DNA of 64,000 nt from Nostoc calcicola FACHB-3891 (lineage in GTDB: Bacteria > Cyanobacteriota > Cyanobacteriia > Cyanobacteriales > Nostocaceae). The notes beneath the pieces were generated by a model. It searched no databases. It was given only the letters and a program-made list of their open reading frames with translations, and had not been told where the DNA came from. A program made the translations under genes and the position numbers. This document shows positions 19,444-28,570 of the stretch, one piece after another; position 1 is the first letter of the stretch, and every line of letters begins with the position of its first letter. The stretch lies in the NCBI RefSeq assembly GCF_014697355.1, contig NZ_JACJRQ010000010.1:160119-224118 (forward strand), written 5' to 3'.

Positions 19444-19553
19444 ATAATTTATAATTTTTAGCCCACCTAATTATACAACCGAAAAATCAAAAAAAAGTAG
19501 GCGATCGCTAGAAATTGCAAACCTACCATTTTGATTAAAATTATAAATTCAAA

Positions 19554-19618
19554 AGACGCGATAAATCGCCGTCTCTACAAAGGAATGATTATTGTAGAGA
19601 CGGCGATTTATCGCGTCT
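19554..19618. repeat. Inverted pair of REP hairpins (BIME-like)
   Basis: AGACGCGATAAATCGCCGTC-TCTAC at 19554-19578 is mirrored by GTAGAGACGGCGATTTATCG-CGTCT at 19593-19618 with 14 bp between. Each half is a REP copy, and together they make a 25-bp inverted repeat. Situated between the convergent response regulator and deaminase genes. Confidence 0.8.
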
Positions 19619-19673
19619 GGTGCCTTAACCGAACAGTATTGGGACTACTCCTAAAAAGAAGTTTTTTGATGGC

Positions 19674-20117
19674 TTATTTAAATAATTCCAAACATTCGTT
19701 TTTTAAAATGCCTTTGGTGACTTTAATTTTTCTAAATGACTTGGCAATCACTTCTTCGCAAGATATATTAATTTGTGCTTGATTAACCGAAATTAAATCT
19801 TGAATTGAAGCACCATATACAATTTCTGATAAACCACTCCAAACACAAGCAGATGCACACATCGGACAAGGTTCCCCAGTTGTATATATGCTATAACCTT
19901 CTAAAGAGGGGTTTTTAAGTTTAGCTGTTAAACTACGAATGACGTTGATTTCGGCATGGGCTGATGGATCGTTGTCTGTTTTGACAGTATTATGAGCTAC
20001 GGCAACGACTTCGTTATCTTTAACAATTATTGCACCGTAAGGCGCATCGCCTTTTTTGGCTTCTGCCAATGCTAAACGCATAAAATATTCTGAGTTCATA
20101 TAAGCTGGGGATAACAT
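19674..20117 (-). CDS. Nucleoside/guanine deaminase family protein
   Basis: 147 residues of the zinc-dependent cytidine/deoxycytidylate deaminase superfamily. The metal site is complete: SAHAEINVIR (HAE, with the catalytic Glu) and GEPCPMCASACVWSG (PCxxC). The closest subgroup appears to be guanine or nucleoside deaminases (ISVNQA, GAPYG-like DAPYGAIIVKDN). It hydrolytically deaminates a purine or pyrimidine base; the substrate is not determined. A second start ATG lies at 20099. Confidence 0.88.
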   Translation of the reverse strand: MLSPAYMNSEYFMRLALAEAKKGDAPYGAIIVKDNEVVAVAHNTVKTDNDPSAHAEINVIRSLTAKLKNPSLEGYSIYTTGEPCPMCASACVWSGLSEIVYGASIQDLISVNQAQINISCEEVIAKSFRKIKVTKGILKNECLELFK

Positions 20118-20187
20118 CAGGATAAGGTTTAATAATATCGTATTTCTAATGCTATAACTAGGAATTAAGATTAGTTAATGGTCGAAT

Positions 20188-20979
20188 ATGCTACTGAGTA
20201 GAGAAACAACAGAATTTTACTTAAAAGACTTGGAAACACCTTTAGGTCAAACCATTAATTTAACACTTGCAGTCTTGGTGCTAATTTCATCAGGAATTTT
20301 TGTGGCAGAAACTTATAATATTCCTGATTATGTCCGCTTTGAGTTGAAAGTCGCTGATACTGCGATCGCTATCATTTTCCTGGTAGAATATTCACTCCGT
20401 CTATGGAGTGCGGAAAATAAAATTAAGTATATTTTTAGCTTTTATTCGATTATTGACTTAATGGCAATTTTACCATTGTTTTTAGGAATAGTGGATATCA
20501 GCTATATCCGCCTACTGCGATGGTTTCGGATTTTACGATTAATCAGATTTATAGATAGAAAATTTTTATTCGCCAGTATCAGCACTGAAGATGGCATGAT
20601 TTTTGCGCGAATATTATTTACATTATTTGCAATTGTTTTTGTTTACTCCGGCTTAATTTATCAAGTCGAGCATCCTGTTAATCCTGAAAAATACGCTACG
20701 TTTTTGGATGCATTTTATTTCTCTGTTGTCACAATGACAACTGTAGGATTTGGCGATGTGATTCCCATTTCTGAATTAGGACGCTTGTTAACAGTACTGA
20801 TGATTTTTACAGGAATTGCGCTGATTCCTTGGCAAGTGGGAGATTTAATTAAGCAAGTGGTGAAAACAGCTAATCAGGTAGAAACAGTGTGTTCAAATTG
20901 TGGTTTGGCTTTTCACGATGTCGATGCTGTGTTTTGTAAAAGCTGTGGGACTAAGTTACCTAGTCGAAAGGTTAATTGA
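20188..20979 (+). CDS. Voltage-gated K+-channel-like ion transporter with C-terminal zinc ribbon
   Basis: 263 residues. Four hydrophobic voltage-sensor-like segments, with S4-like arginines spaced in YIRLLRWFRILRLIRFIDR, lead to a pore domain with selectivity filter TMTTVGFGDVIP and a final helix. Residues 230-260 form a zinc ribbon, CSNCGLAF and FCKSCGTKLP. The protein should form a tetrameric potassium channel in the cell membrane. The zinc ribbon is a common tail in cyanobacterial channels and may serve in assembly or sensing. Confidence 0.92.
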   Translation: MLLSRETTEFYLKDLETPLGQTINLTLAVLVLISSGIFVAETYNIPDYVRFELKVADTAIAIIFLVEYSLRLWSAENKIKYIFSFYSIIDLMAILPLFLGIVDISYIRLLRWFRILRLIRFIDRKFLFASISTEDGMIFARILFTLFAIVFVYSGLIYQVEHPVNPEKYATFLDAFYFSVVTMTTVGFGDVIPISELGRLLTVLMIFTGIALIPWQVGDLIKQVVKTANQVETVCSNCGLAFHDVDAVFCKSCGTKLPSRKVN

Positions 20980-21017
20980 GAGATGCTTTACCTTGAATAT
21001 TACTAAATAGCTAGATT

Positions 21018-21113
21018 TACAGCAGATTGCAAGTTGGTGAGGTACAGATAATCGTAGGGTAGCACAGCTGTGCTACCCTACTCGTGTAACTCATTTACCT
21101 GAAATATGCTGTA
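21018..21113. repeat. Nested palindromic element, GTAGGGTAGC core
   Basis: Outer arms TACAGCAGATTG...GAGGTA (21018-21044) and TACCTGAAATATGCTGTA (21096-21113) are imperfectly inverted. The central hairpin GTAGGGTAGCACAG/CTGTGCTACCCTAC (21054-21081) is a perfect 14-bp stem. It has the same plan as the element at 30417-30512 but a different core. Confidence 0.75.
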
Positions 21114-21370
21114 TAAACCCGAATTTTTTAACAAGTCGGTAATTTGGGTAAAAACTTGTGTTTAATTAACTGCCATTACACTCTATAATAAGTTAATTTT
21201 TACCTTCTAAATAACTTCTTAAGGTCGATTTAACTTAATATAAATCTCAAGTAAAAAGTTTAGATGATAATATGCCCAAAACCCTGCACTGAATGTTTCA
21301 ATATAAGTGCGTGTAGTTCACGGTAAAATAATCTTTCTCTGGCAAGCACTCAAGAAAGAGAATATAACCA
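21114..21370. other. Upstream region of S-formylglutathione hydrolase gene
   Basis: AT-rich and non-coding; contains no recognisable repeat or hairpin beyond the element to the left. The promoter of the gene at 21371 is presumably here, but I cannot place it. Confidence 0.3.
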
Positions 21371-22216
21371 ATGTCTAACCTCAACTTGATTTCAGAATAT
21401 AAAAGCTTTCGTGGTAAAGTCGGCTTTTACAGTCATTCGTCCTCAAGCTGTAACGGTGAAATGCGCTTTTCCATCTATCAACCACCACAAGCAACTAAAC
21501 AATCTGTGCCAATTCTCTATTTTCTCTCTGGTTTGACTTGTACAGAAGAGAATTTTATGGTGAAGGCGGGAGGAGTGCAGCGCTTTGCAGCTGAGTATGG
21601 TTTGATACTGGTTGTACCAGACACCAGTCCGCGGAATACTGGTATTCCGGGTGAAGATGATGACTGGGACTTTGGCACTGGTGCAGGGTTTTATGTTGAT
21701 GCTACAGAGGAACCTTGGCGTCAATACTACCAAATGTATAGTTATGTTGTTGACGAATTACCTGCTTTAATTACTGCAAACTTCCCAGGGCAAGCTGATA
21801 AACAAGGTATTTTCGGTCATTCAATGGGGGGACATGGGGCGCTAGTCTGTGCAATGAGAAATCCAGAACTATACAAATCAGTATCAGCTTTTGCACCTAT
21901 AACTGCACCTATGCGTTCTCCTTGGGGTCAAAAGATTTTCAATGCTTATCTTGGCAGCAATCAAGAAAGTTGGCGGGCTTATGATGCTAGTGAATTAGTT
22001 AAAAAATTAGGATATCACAGTTCGATTCTCATTGACCAAGGCACGGTTGATAAATTTTTAACTGAGGAATTATTCCCAGAAGTGTTTGAACAAGCTTGTG
22101 CAGATGTGAACCAGCCGCTACAGTTACGTTACCAAGAAGGCTATGACCACGGTTATTATTTCATCTCTACTTTTATTGAAGATCATATTCGCCACCATGC
22201 GATCGCTTTATTATAA
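21371..22216 (+). CDS. fghA: S-formylglutathione hydrolase
   Basis: 281 residues, the standard length. An alpha/beta-hydrolase of the esterase D family: nucleophile Ser151 in IFGHSMGGHGAL, SGLTCTEENF near residue 53, and the C-terminal GYDHGYYF with the catalytic His. It hydrolyses S-formylglutathione to formate and glutathione, the second step of glutathione-dependent formaldehyde detoxification. The first-step enzyme (frmA) lies about 21 kb downstream and not in an operon with it. Confidence 0.95.
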   Translation: MSNLNLISEYKSFRGKVGFYSHSSSSCNGEMRFSIYQPPQATKQSVPILYFLSGLTCTEENFMVKAGGVQRFAAEYGLILVVPDTSPRNTGIPGEDDDWDFGTGAGFYVDATEEPWRQYYQMYSYVVDELPALITANFPGQADKQGIFGHSMGGHGALVCAMRNPELYKSVSAFAPITAPMRSPWGQKIFNAYLGSNQESWRAYDASELVKKLGYHSSILIDQGTVDKFLTEELFPEVFEQACADVNQPLQLRYQEGYDHGYYFISTFIEDHIRHHAIALL

Positions 22217-22370
22217 AACTTTGCAAGTACCCGATCATTTCGATGTGTGAACTAGCTCCAATTTCGTCGATCGCTTTGATACCCATGCACTTTATTAAGT
22301 TAGCAACAAAGAATGCGATCGCGGCTTACCAAATGCTAGGATTTCATCAATTCGATTTAGTGAACTTGTC

Positions 22371-22600
22371 ATGAAAATCCAACAAATTCTCGATCGTCAA
22401 GGTATTGTTCATACCGATCCAGAAATTATGAGCGGAGTTGCTGTTTTTGTTGGCACACAGGTTCCCTTACAAACTTTTTTGATTACCTAGAAGGTGAATC
22501 AGGTTTAGCTGAGTTTCTACAAGACTTTCCCCATCTGAAAACACCAGCATTGCAAGTTTTGGAAGCGATCGCACTGTGCCAGTTGCGTAAGTCCTGTTAA
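22371..22600 (+). pseudogene. Frameshifted DUF433-family antitoxin-like gene
   Basis: The first frame reads MKIQQILDRQGIVHTDPEIM, then SGVAVFVGTQVPLQTF, and stops after LIT at 22490. If one base is added to the T6 run at 22475-22480, the frame continues FDYLEGESGLAEFLQDFPH to a TAA at 22600, giving a normal 76-residue DUF433 protein. DUF433 proteins are small HTH-type antitoxins or regulators. The break could be a sequencing error in a homopolymer or a true mutation. A short upstream frame (22285-22373; MHFIKLATKNAIAAYQMLGF) overlaps its start but is not recognised. Confidence 0.75.
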
Positions 22601-22894
22601 TTATAATTCATAGTATTTAAACAAATATTAACAACAAAATAAAAAAGTTAAAATAATGTCAACGAATTTGATAGAAAAAAATATCAAAACTGTCCAAAAT
22701 TGGGGATAATTTTGAGAAGACGAAAACAATAAACACCATTTACTTGGATAAGGTTTGATGTCGATAAACTGCTCTGACTTCAGGGGAGGATTCATAAATG
22801 AAGACTCCGGTGTCATAAACCTGAAGAAGAAGTGATTGGGAGCAGATGATGAGCGAAATAGAGAAAAAGTTAAGCGCGAGGACATGGATTTAGT
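22601..22894. other. Upstream region of the glucan phosphorylase gene
   Basis: AT-rich at its left side, then purine-rich (GAAGAAGAAGTGATTGGG). I see no gene, hairpin or repeat. The phosphorylase promoter presumably lies here. Confidence 0.3.
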
Positions 22895-25108
22895 ATGGTT
22901 AACAGCAGTGCAATCACCCCAGCACGACGCTTGAGTGAAAAGTTACCTTTACCGCTCAAACGTTTAGCAGATTTGGCTTATAACTATTGGTGGAGTTGGA
23001 GTGGCGATCGCGTTTCTTTATTCCAAACCATCGATCCCCAAGAATGGGAACGCTGCGGGCATAACCCAGTGGCGATTTTAGAGTCCGCAAGCTACGAGCG
23101 TCTCACCCAATTAGCAGAAGATCCATTCTACCTCAAGCAGATATCCGCCCTCGCGCGTGAATTTGACCAATATATTAAACAGCAAGATACTTGGGTCAGT
23201 CGAGTTGCACCGCAAGTATCCCAAGACCACCCCATTGCTTACTTTTGCGCCGAATTTGGCATCCACGAATCTCTACCCGTTTACTCTGGTGGCTTGGGCA
23301 TTCTAGCTGGGGATCACCTGAAATCATCATCAGATTTAGGTGTACCTCTAGTTGGTGTCGGCTTACTGTATCGCCAAGGTTATTTTCGGCAACGCTTGAA
23401 CCGTCATGGTTGGCAAGAAGATTATTATATTGATAATCCCTTTGCACAGATGCCCTTAGAGTTAATTAAAAATGACCAAGGGGAAACGTTGACTATCCAG
23501 CTACAAGTCCGCCAACGGTTGGTAAAAGTGCAAATTTGGCGAGTGCTAGTCGGGCGAGTGACATTATATTTATTAGATAGCGATCGCAACGATAACGATC
23601 CCATTGACCGCTGGCTAACAGGACACCTATACGGTGGTAACTTAGAAACCCGCATCGCCCAAGAAGTTGTCTTGGGTATTGGTGGTGTCCGGGCTTTGGA
23701 TGCCTTGGGAATTCAACCTTCTGTCTATCACCTCAACGAAGGACACGCTGCATTTTGCACCTTGGAAATTGCCCGCTTAGAAATTGAGCGCACTGGCAAA
23801 TCCTTCTACGACATCGAAGCCAAGGTGCGGAATAGTTGTGTATTTACTACCCATACCCCCGTTCCCGCCGGTCATGATGTGTTCTCACCAGATTTAATTG
23901 ACTCCTTCTTTGCTAGCTATTGGCCGCAATTGCGACTTTCCCGCGAGCAATTTTTGGCATTGGGTGCAAGGCGACTGGGCGACCCTTGGGAACCCTTTGG
24001 CATGACCGTTTTGGCACTGCGGATGTGTCGGGCTTGTAATGGTGTGAGTGAATTGCACGGTCAAGTTTCCCGTAAAATGTGGACAGTTCTGTTTCCGCAG
24101 CGATCGGAAGACACAGTACCAATTGGTTACATTACCAATGGCGTTCATGCACCCACTTGGACTGCACCTCTGTTGGCTGACTTATATAATGAGTATTTGG
24201 GAGAAGACTGGAAAACTCGTGCTGTCGATCCCAACATGTGGGCTAAAGTTGACGAAATTCCCGATGAGGAATTATGGTCACGACATCTTATTCTCAAAGA
24301 ACGGCTGATTGCTTTCACCCGTTATAAAGTGAAGAAATCCCGGGAATTGCGTGGTGAAAATCAGCAACTCATTCAAGCAACTGACAGCTTACTCGATCCC
24401 AATGTATTAACCATTGGATTTGCTAGACGCTTCAGCCCTTACAAACGCGGGGATCTGATTTTGCGCGACGCCCAACGGGCATTAAAGATTTTTGGTAATG
24501 CTCAACGTCCAGTACAAATTATCTTTGCCGGAAAAGCCCACCCAGCAGATGAAGAAGGCAAGCGGATTATCCAACGATTAATGGAATGGTGTCACAATTC
24601 CGGCATTATTAACCGAGTCGCCTTTATTGAAGATTACGACATTTACACTGGACAAAAACTGGTGCAGGGTGTGGATGTTTGGTTGAATAATCCCCGTCGT
24701 CCCCTGGAGGCTTCTGGTACAAGTGGGCAAAAAGTCTGCTTTAACGGCGGTCTTAATTGCAGCGTTCTTGATGGCTGGTGGTGTGAAGGTTATCAAGCCG
24801 ACAAGGATGGCAAAGGAATTAACGGTTGGGCAATTGGTGAAGATGCTAATACTAGCGACCAAGTATTGCAAGATCGTATTGACTCGGAATCGCTTTATCA
24901 GTTGTTAGAAGAAGAAATCGTTCCTTTATACTATGACCAAGACGCTCAAGGAATTCCCCACCGCTGGGTGCAGATGATGAAAACGTCCATTAAGACAAAT
25001 GCGCCGTTATTCAACACCGACAGAATGATTGCTGACTACGTTTCACAAGTCTATGTCCCAGAGATTTCTAAAAGTGTGGAACCGATTTTAGGAAAAGTTC
25101 TGCTGTAA
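22895..25108 (+). CDS. glgP: Alpha-glucan (glycogen) phosphorylase
   Basis: 737 residues of the alpha-glucan phosphorylase subfamily related to the archaeal/Thermotoga type, shorter than the E. coli type. Key segments: LPLPLKRLADLAYNYWWSWSGDR at the N-terminus, AYFCAEFGIHESLPVYSGGLGI, VYHLNEGHAAF, and the PLP-lysine region EASGTSGQKVCFNGG followed by NCSVLDGWW. It uses phosphate to release glucose-1-phosphate from the non-reducing ends of glycogen, feeding carbon to glycolysis in the dark. Single gene. Confidence 0.95.
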   Translation: MVNSSAITPARRLSEKLPLPLKRLADLAYNYWWSWSGDRVSLFQTIDPQEWERCGHNPVAILESASYERLTQLAEDPFYLKQISALAREFDQYIKQQDTWVSRVAPQVSQDHPIAYFCAEFGIHESLPVYSGGLGILAGDHLKSSSDLGVPLVGVGLLYRQGYFRQRLNRHGWQEDYYIDNPFAQMPLELIKNDQGETLTIQLQVRQRLVKVQIWRVLVGRVTLYLLDSDRNDNDPIDRWLTGHLYGGNLETRIAQEVVLGIGGVRALDALGIQPSVYHLNEGHAAFCTLEIARLEIERTGKSFYDIEAKVRNSCVFTTHTPVPAGHDVFSPDLIDSFFASYWPQLRLSREQFLALGARRLGDPWEPFGMTVLALRMCRACNGVSELHGQVSRKMWTVLFPQRSEDTVPIGYITNGVHAPTWTAPLLADLYNEYLGEDWKTRAVDPNMWAKVDEIPDEELWSRHLILKERLIAFTRYKVKKSRELRGENQQLIQATDSLLDPNVLTIGFARRFSPYKRGDLILRDAQRALKIFGNAQRPVQIIFAGKAHPADEEGKRIIQRLMEWCHNSGIINRVAFIEDYDIYTGQKLVQGVDVWLNNPRRPLEASGTSGQKVCFNGGLNCSVLDGWWCEGYQADKDGKGINGWAIGEDANTSDQVLQDRIDSESLYQLLEEEIVPLYYDQDAQGIPHRWVQMMKTSIKTNAPLFNTDRMIADYVSQVYVPEISKSVEPILGKVLL

Positions 25109-25194
25109 AAAGACCGAGGAGTGATAAGTGAGGAGTTAAGAGTTTTGTAATAACGTTAGAGCAAACTTACTCAATTACTAACTAATCCGGAGTC

Positions 25195-25272
25195 ACCCCA
25201 CCCCGGTTTTGTCTAAAGCCAAAACCTCCCCTCCCCGCACGCGGGGAGGGGATTGAGGGGTGGGGTAAAACG
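25195..25272. repeat. GC-rich inverted repeat after glgP
   Basis: CTCCCCGC (25231-25238) and GCGGGGAG (25241-25248) form a tight stem. An outer CACCCCACCCCGGTTTT faces GGGGTGGGGTAAAAC. The contrast with the AT-rich surroundings is strong. It may end the glgP transcript, but it also looks like a dispersed element. Confidence 0.6.
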
Positions 25273-25332
25273 GCTGTGGGACAAGCGTTTAAGCTTAAGT
25301 GTTTAATTTAGTCCTTCTACTTAATTAAAATC

Positions 25333-25755
25333 TTGAAAGTCACAGAAGTTAAAGTTCGACCTTATCACTCAGATGATGAACAACAGGTTATCGAGTTGTG
25401 GCATCAATGCAATTTAGTTGTCCCTTGGAACGACCCGAAACGTGATATCGAGCTAAAGTTACAATTTCAACCACATCTGTTTTTAGTAGCAGCAAAGGAT
25501 GATTTAATTGTTGCCTCCATTATGGTTGGCTATGAGGGACATCGCGGTTGGATTAATTACTTAGCTGTATTGCCAAACTATCAAAGACAAGGTATTGGTT
25601 GGCTGATGATGAACGCTGCTGAAGCTGAATTAAAAAAGCTTGGTTGCCCAAAAGTGAATTTACAAGTGCGGTCTTCTAATAAATCTGTCATTGCTTTCTA
25701 TGAAAAAATAGGTTTTACAGATAGCAATGTTATCAGTATGGGTAAGTCTCTATAA
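25333..25755 (+). CDS. GNAT-family acetyltransferase (YpeA-like)
   Basis: 140 residues starting at a TTG. The GNAT core is clear: VRPYHSDDEQQVIELWHQC at the N-terminus, INYLAVLPNYQRQGIGWLMM (motif A, acetyl-CoA pyrophosphate loop QRQGIG), then NLQVRSSNKSVIAFYEKIGF. The closest named member is YpeA. The acceptor substrate is unknown. It lies 62 bp upstream of fosX in the same direction, so they may share a transcript. Confidence 0.88.
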   Translation: MKVTEVKVRPYHSDDEQQVIELWHQCNLVVPWNDPKRDIELKLQFQPHLFLVAAKDDLIVASIMVGYEGHRGWINYLAVLPNYQRQGIGWLMMNAAEAELKKLGCPKVNLQVRSSNKSVIAFYEKIGFTDSNVISMGKSL

Positions 25756-25817
25756 TCAAATTAATACTACTTTATTGATAAAACATTTAATCAAAAATCT
25801 TAGGATAATATCAAAAA

Positions 25818-26222
25818 ATGATTCAAGGAATTAGCCATATCACATTCATTGTCAGAGACTTAGAGAAAATGAAAAAATTCCTAACATTCATATTTGATGC
25901 TCAGGAAGTTTATTCTAGTGGCGAACGAACCTTCTCTATATCAAAAGAAAAATTCTTCCTGATTAATGACTTATGGATTGCGATTATGGACGGTGAGCCT
26001 TTATCAGAGAAAACTTATAACCATCTGGCTTTTAAAATAACTGAACAAGACTACGAACTATATGCCGCTAGATTAAAAAGTCTTGGAGTAGAAGTGAATG
26101 AAGGTCGAAGTCGTGTGGAAGGCGAAGGACGTTCCTTGTATTTTTACGACTATGACAATCATTTATTTGAGTTACACACAGGAACTTTAAATCAGCGGCT
26201 ACAAAGGTATTTAGAAGACTGA
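25818..26222 (+). CDS. fosX: FosX-family fosfomycin epoxide hydrolase
   Basis: 134 residues, glyoxalase/VOC fold. The metal ligands expected for FosX, His7 (GISH), His69 (YNHLAF) and Glu118 (LFELHTG), and the catalytic Glu44 in ISKEKF are all present. The sequence EGEGRSLYFYDYDNHLFELH is close to the Listeria FosX consensus. FosX adds water to the epoxide of fosfomycin in a Mn-dependent reaction; the presence of Glu44 distinguishes it from the thiol transferases FosA and FosB. A natural role other than resistance cannot be excluded. Confidence 0.88.
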   Translation: MIQGISHITFIVRDLEKMKKFLTFIFDAQEVYSSGERTFSISKEKFFLINDLWIAIMDGEPLSEKTYNHLAFKITEQDYELYAARLKSLGVEVNEGRSRVEGEGRSLYFYDYDNHLFELHTGTLNQRLQRYLED

Positions 26223-26333
26223 ATTCACTAATTGTAAAAAACCAGTTTTGTTTTGTTTTTCTCTCAACTTGTCTTTTATAAACTATATTCCAAAACTCAA
26301 ATAAGTTTGCAATGTGAATGCCAGTACCCTCTT

Positions 26334-27284
26334 TTAAGAACGAATCAACATTGGGTCATAAATTTGGCACTCTTGAACGCCATACTTGCCTAGAATTAAG
26401 CTAGCGCTATCGAGGTCGTTGTCTGTGCCACTAAGGATAAGTATGTAATTGCCTTGCTCAATTTGCTCGTTGTAAAAGCGTGCCCACTCATCTGGTATTC
26501 CTAGCCTCACAGCGTCAAAGCGATCGCTTAAAGTAACACCTGTTGAGCCAATCAATTGAGGAAAGCCTTTGGAAATTAAAGAAATCTGGCTTACTGGAAA
26601 ACCTGCAACAAGCATATCGTTAATTGTCGCTTCAGCATTATCTATGCGATCGAAGTAATTAATTGCATACTTGGTCAGAATTCCACTTTTATTAGGAATA
26701 GCAGTAACAGAAGTTGTTGTAGTCAAATAATTTCTACTTGCATACTCATTGTTAAAATCCTCGTAAATGCCGAACTCTTCAATACCCCAACGCTGTAAAA
26801 TTGCTTCTACTTGAGCAATTTCTAAAGATGTACAATCGACAATTATTAAATAGTGTCCATCCTCTACTCGCTCGTTATATGCTCTAGCTTGCTCTTCCGA
26901 CATTCCCCAACCAACTAATGCACCAGCAAAAGTCCCAGTAGCAGCACCAATACTTGCTCCTACAAGGGTTGTAACCAAAGCAGTTGCCGCTGCCCCAGCC
27001 AGCATTATTGGCCCGACTCCAGGGATTGCTAAAGTCCCAAGACCTACCAATAAACCAGTCAAACCACCAACAGCGCCTCCTGAAAGTCCTCCTACTGTTG
27101 CGCCTTCGTCAGCTTTATCACCAGTTTCATTATTAGCAATCTCATGATTGCGGTCTGCATTCTGTACAACTACAGATACTTTCTCCATCGCCAAACCAGA
27201 ATCTTTCAATTCATGTAGTGCCTGTTCTACATCTCGACGATGAGTAAATACGCCGACAATGCGTTGATTTTGACTTAAAATCAT
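26334..27284 (-). CDS. General stress protein-like, two repeat domains with glycine-zipper region
   Basis: 316 residues. The N-terminal domain (VGVFTHRRDVEQALHELKDS) and the C-terminal domain (YFDRIDNAEATINDMLVAGF) look like a duplicated YflT/GSP17M-type unit, each followed by a WARFYNE/ARAYNERV segment plus HYLIIVD or NYILILS. Between them lies a Gly/Ala-rich stretch (about 65-125, GGLSGGAVGGLTGLLVGLG) that could insert in a membrane. The function is unknown; the family is often induced by salt or desiccation. Confidence 0.75.
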   Translation of the reverse strand: MILSQNQRIVGVFTHRRDVEQALHELKDSGLAMEKVSVVVQNADRNHEIANNETGDKADEGATVGGLSGGAVGGLTGLLVGLGTLAIPGVGPIMLAGAAATALVTTLVGASIGAATGTFAGALVGWGMSEEQARAYNERVEDGHYLIIVDCTSLEIAQVEAILQRWGIEEFGIYEDFNNEYASRNYLTTTTSVTAIPNKSGILTKYAINYFDRIDNAEATINDMLVAGFPVSQISLISKGFPQLIGSTGVTLSDRFDAVRLGIPDEWARFYNEQIEQGNYILILSGTDNDLDSASLILGKYGVQECQIYDPMLIRS

Positions 27285-27661
27285 TATTACTCCTTAATAG
27301 CAGGGAAAATTAATTACCTGCAAATCTAATATGTCAGTACTTGTAATCTTAAATACCAATTTGCTTAACTGGAATTCATCTTAAGTAGTAAGATATATCT
27401 CTAAATGCTGCGATCGCTACGTCCTTAAGACTTAATTAACTCCTCCATGCGAACAATTTCTCACTGTAAAAATCAGTAGGTAAGTCGCTATGACTGTACT
27501 ATTGTGATTGAATCAAGCTACAGTTTTTGCAGGTAAGAGTAATCCTGTTGCTGTCTCTCGAATGCTGATTATCTCGTTAACATAAGGGGCATGTGAACGA
27601 GGAAAACTTCTGCTTCACGTTCTGGAAGCGATAAAATCAAAAATAAATTGATGCTGTATTT
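27285..27661. other. Divergent intergenic region
   Basis: Lies between the stress-protein gene and a Uma2 gene, both transcribed outward. AT-rich, with no gene or marked repeat. Both promoters should be here, but I cannot place them reliably. Confidence 0.3.
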
Positions 27662-28492
27662 ATGGCAACTGAACTCAGTAAAGCCAAATCCCAAACAGAA
27701 CTGGTAATCACTTGGGAAGCCTTACCCAAAGATTTTAAACTAGAGGATGAACCAGTCAAGAATATAGGTCACCCACGTCTGGCTGGTACGGAGAATATAG
27801 ATCGCCCAATTTTGGCTGGTGCTTTGCGTGAAAGCCTAGAAATCAATGGATTCATTCAATCTCAAATGTTGATAGCTTCCAATTTTGGTCTTTGTGCGAC
27901 TGTTAACGGGCAATTTATTGCTAAAGCACCAGACTGGGTTTATGTAGCGTCGGTGAATGAAGTTCTAGGGAATCGTAAAAGTTATACACCGAATTTAGAA
28001 GGAGATATTCCGGCGATCGCTATGGAATTTCTCTCCGATACTGAGGGTGGAGAATATTCGGTTAAGCGAAGTTATCCTCCAGGAAAATGGTTTTTCTACG
28101 AGCAAATTTTACAGATTCCCATCTACGTAATTTTTGACCCAGACGGTGGTTTATTAGAATATTATCAACTGGAAAATCAACGTTATGAGTTAAAGCAACC
28201 CGACGAAAATGGCCGTCATTGGGTTGATGTCATGGGCTTATTTTTAGGAACTTGGCAAGGCACAAAAGAAGCGCGAACCGGTTATTGGTTACGCTGGTGG
28301 GATCGAGATGGTAATTTATTACCGTGGGCTGTAGAACAGATTGAACAGGAACGCCAACGCGCTGAACAGGAACGCCAACGCGCCGAACAGGAAAGCCAAC
28401 GCGCCGAACAAGAACGCCAGCAAAAAGAACAGCTGATTGCTTACTTGCAATCTCAGGGTATAGACCCGAATAATTTGCCCAAATTCGAGTAG
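27662..28492 (+). CDS. Uma2-family endonuclease-like protein
   Basis: 276 residues. The Uma2 (DUF820) restriction-endonuclease-like core is at about 20-220: YTPNLEGDIPAIAMEFLSDT supplies the PD-like acidic strand, and YVIFDPDGGLLEYYQLENQ the following segment. The C-terminal 50 residues are a tandem coiled coil (QERQRAEQ repeated). Uma2 proteins are hugely expanded in cyanobacteria, and their function is unknown. Three intact copies and one remnant are in this window. Confidence 0.88.
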   Translation: MATELSKAKSQTELVITWEALPKDFKLEDEPVKNIGHPRLAGTENIDRPILAGALRESLEINGFIQSQMLIASNFGLCATVNGQFIAKAPDWVYVASVNEVLGNRKSYTPNLEGDIPAIAMEFLSDTEGGEYSVKRSYPPGKWFFYEQILQIPIYVIFDPDGGLLEYYQLENQRYELKQPDENGRHWVDVMGLFLGTWQGTKEARTGYWLRWWDRDGNLLPWAVEQIEQERQRAEQERQRAEQESQRAEQERQQKEQLIAYLQSQGIDPNNLPKFE

Positions 28493-28500
28493 ATACAAAT

Positions 28501-28528
28501 GTAGGGGCGTACAGCTGTACGCCCCTAC
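28501..28528. terminator. Perfect 28-bp palindrome after Uma2
   Basis: GTAGGGGCGTACAG and CTGTACGCCCCTAC form a perfect 14-bp inverted repeat eight bases after the Uma2 stop. It is the same family as the cores at 14302 and 30448. Because of its position it may serve as a bidirectional terminator between the convergent Uma2 and beta-helix genes. Confidence 0.6.
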
Positions 28529-28570
28529 AACCGATTTATGTGTTGCAAAGATTTTGCCAAACAAACCAGT

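Noticed and set aside
19531..19782. 83-codon plus-strand frame across the REP pair
   Set aside because: It runs through two REP hairpins and into the 3' end of the deaminase gene on the other strand.
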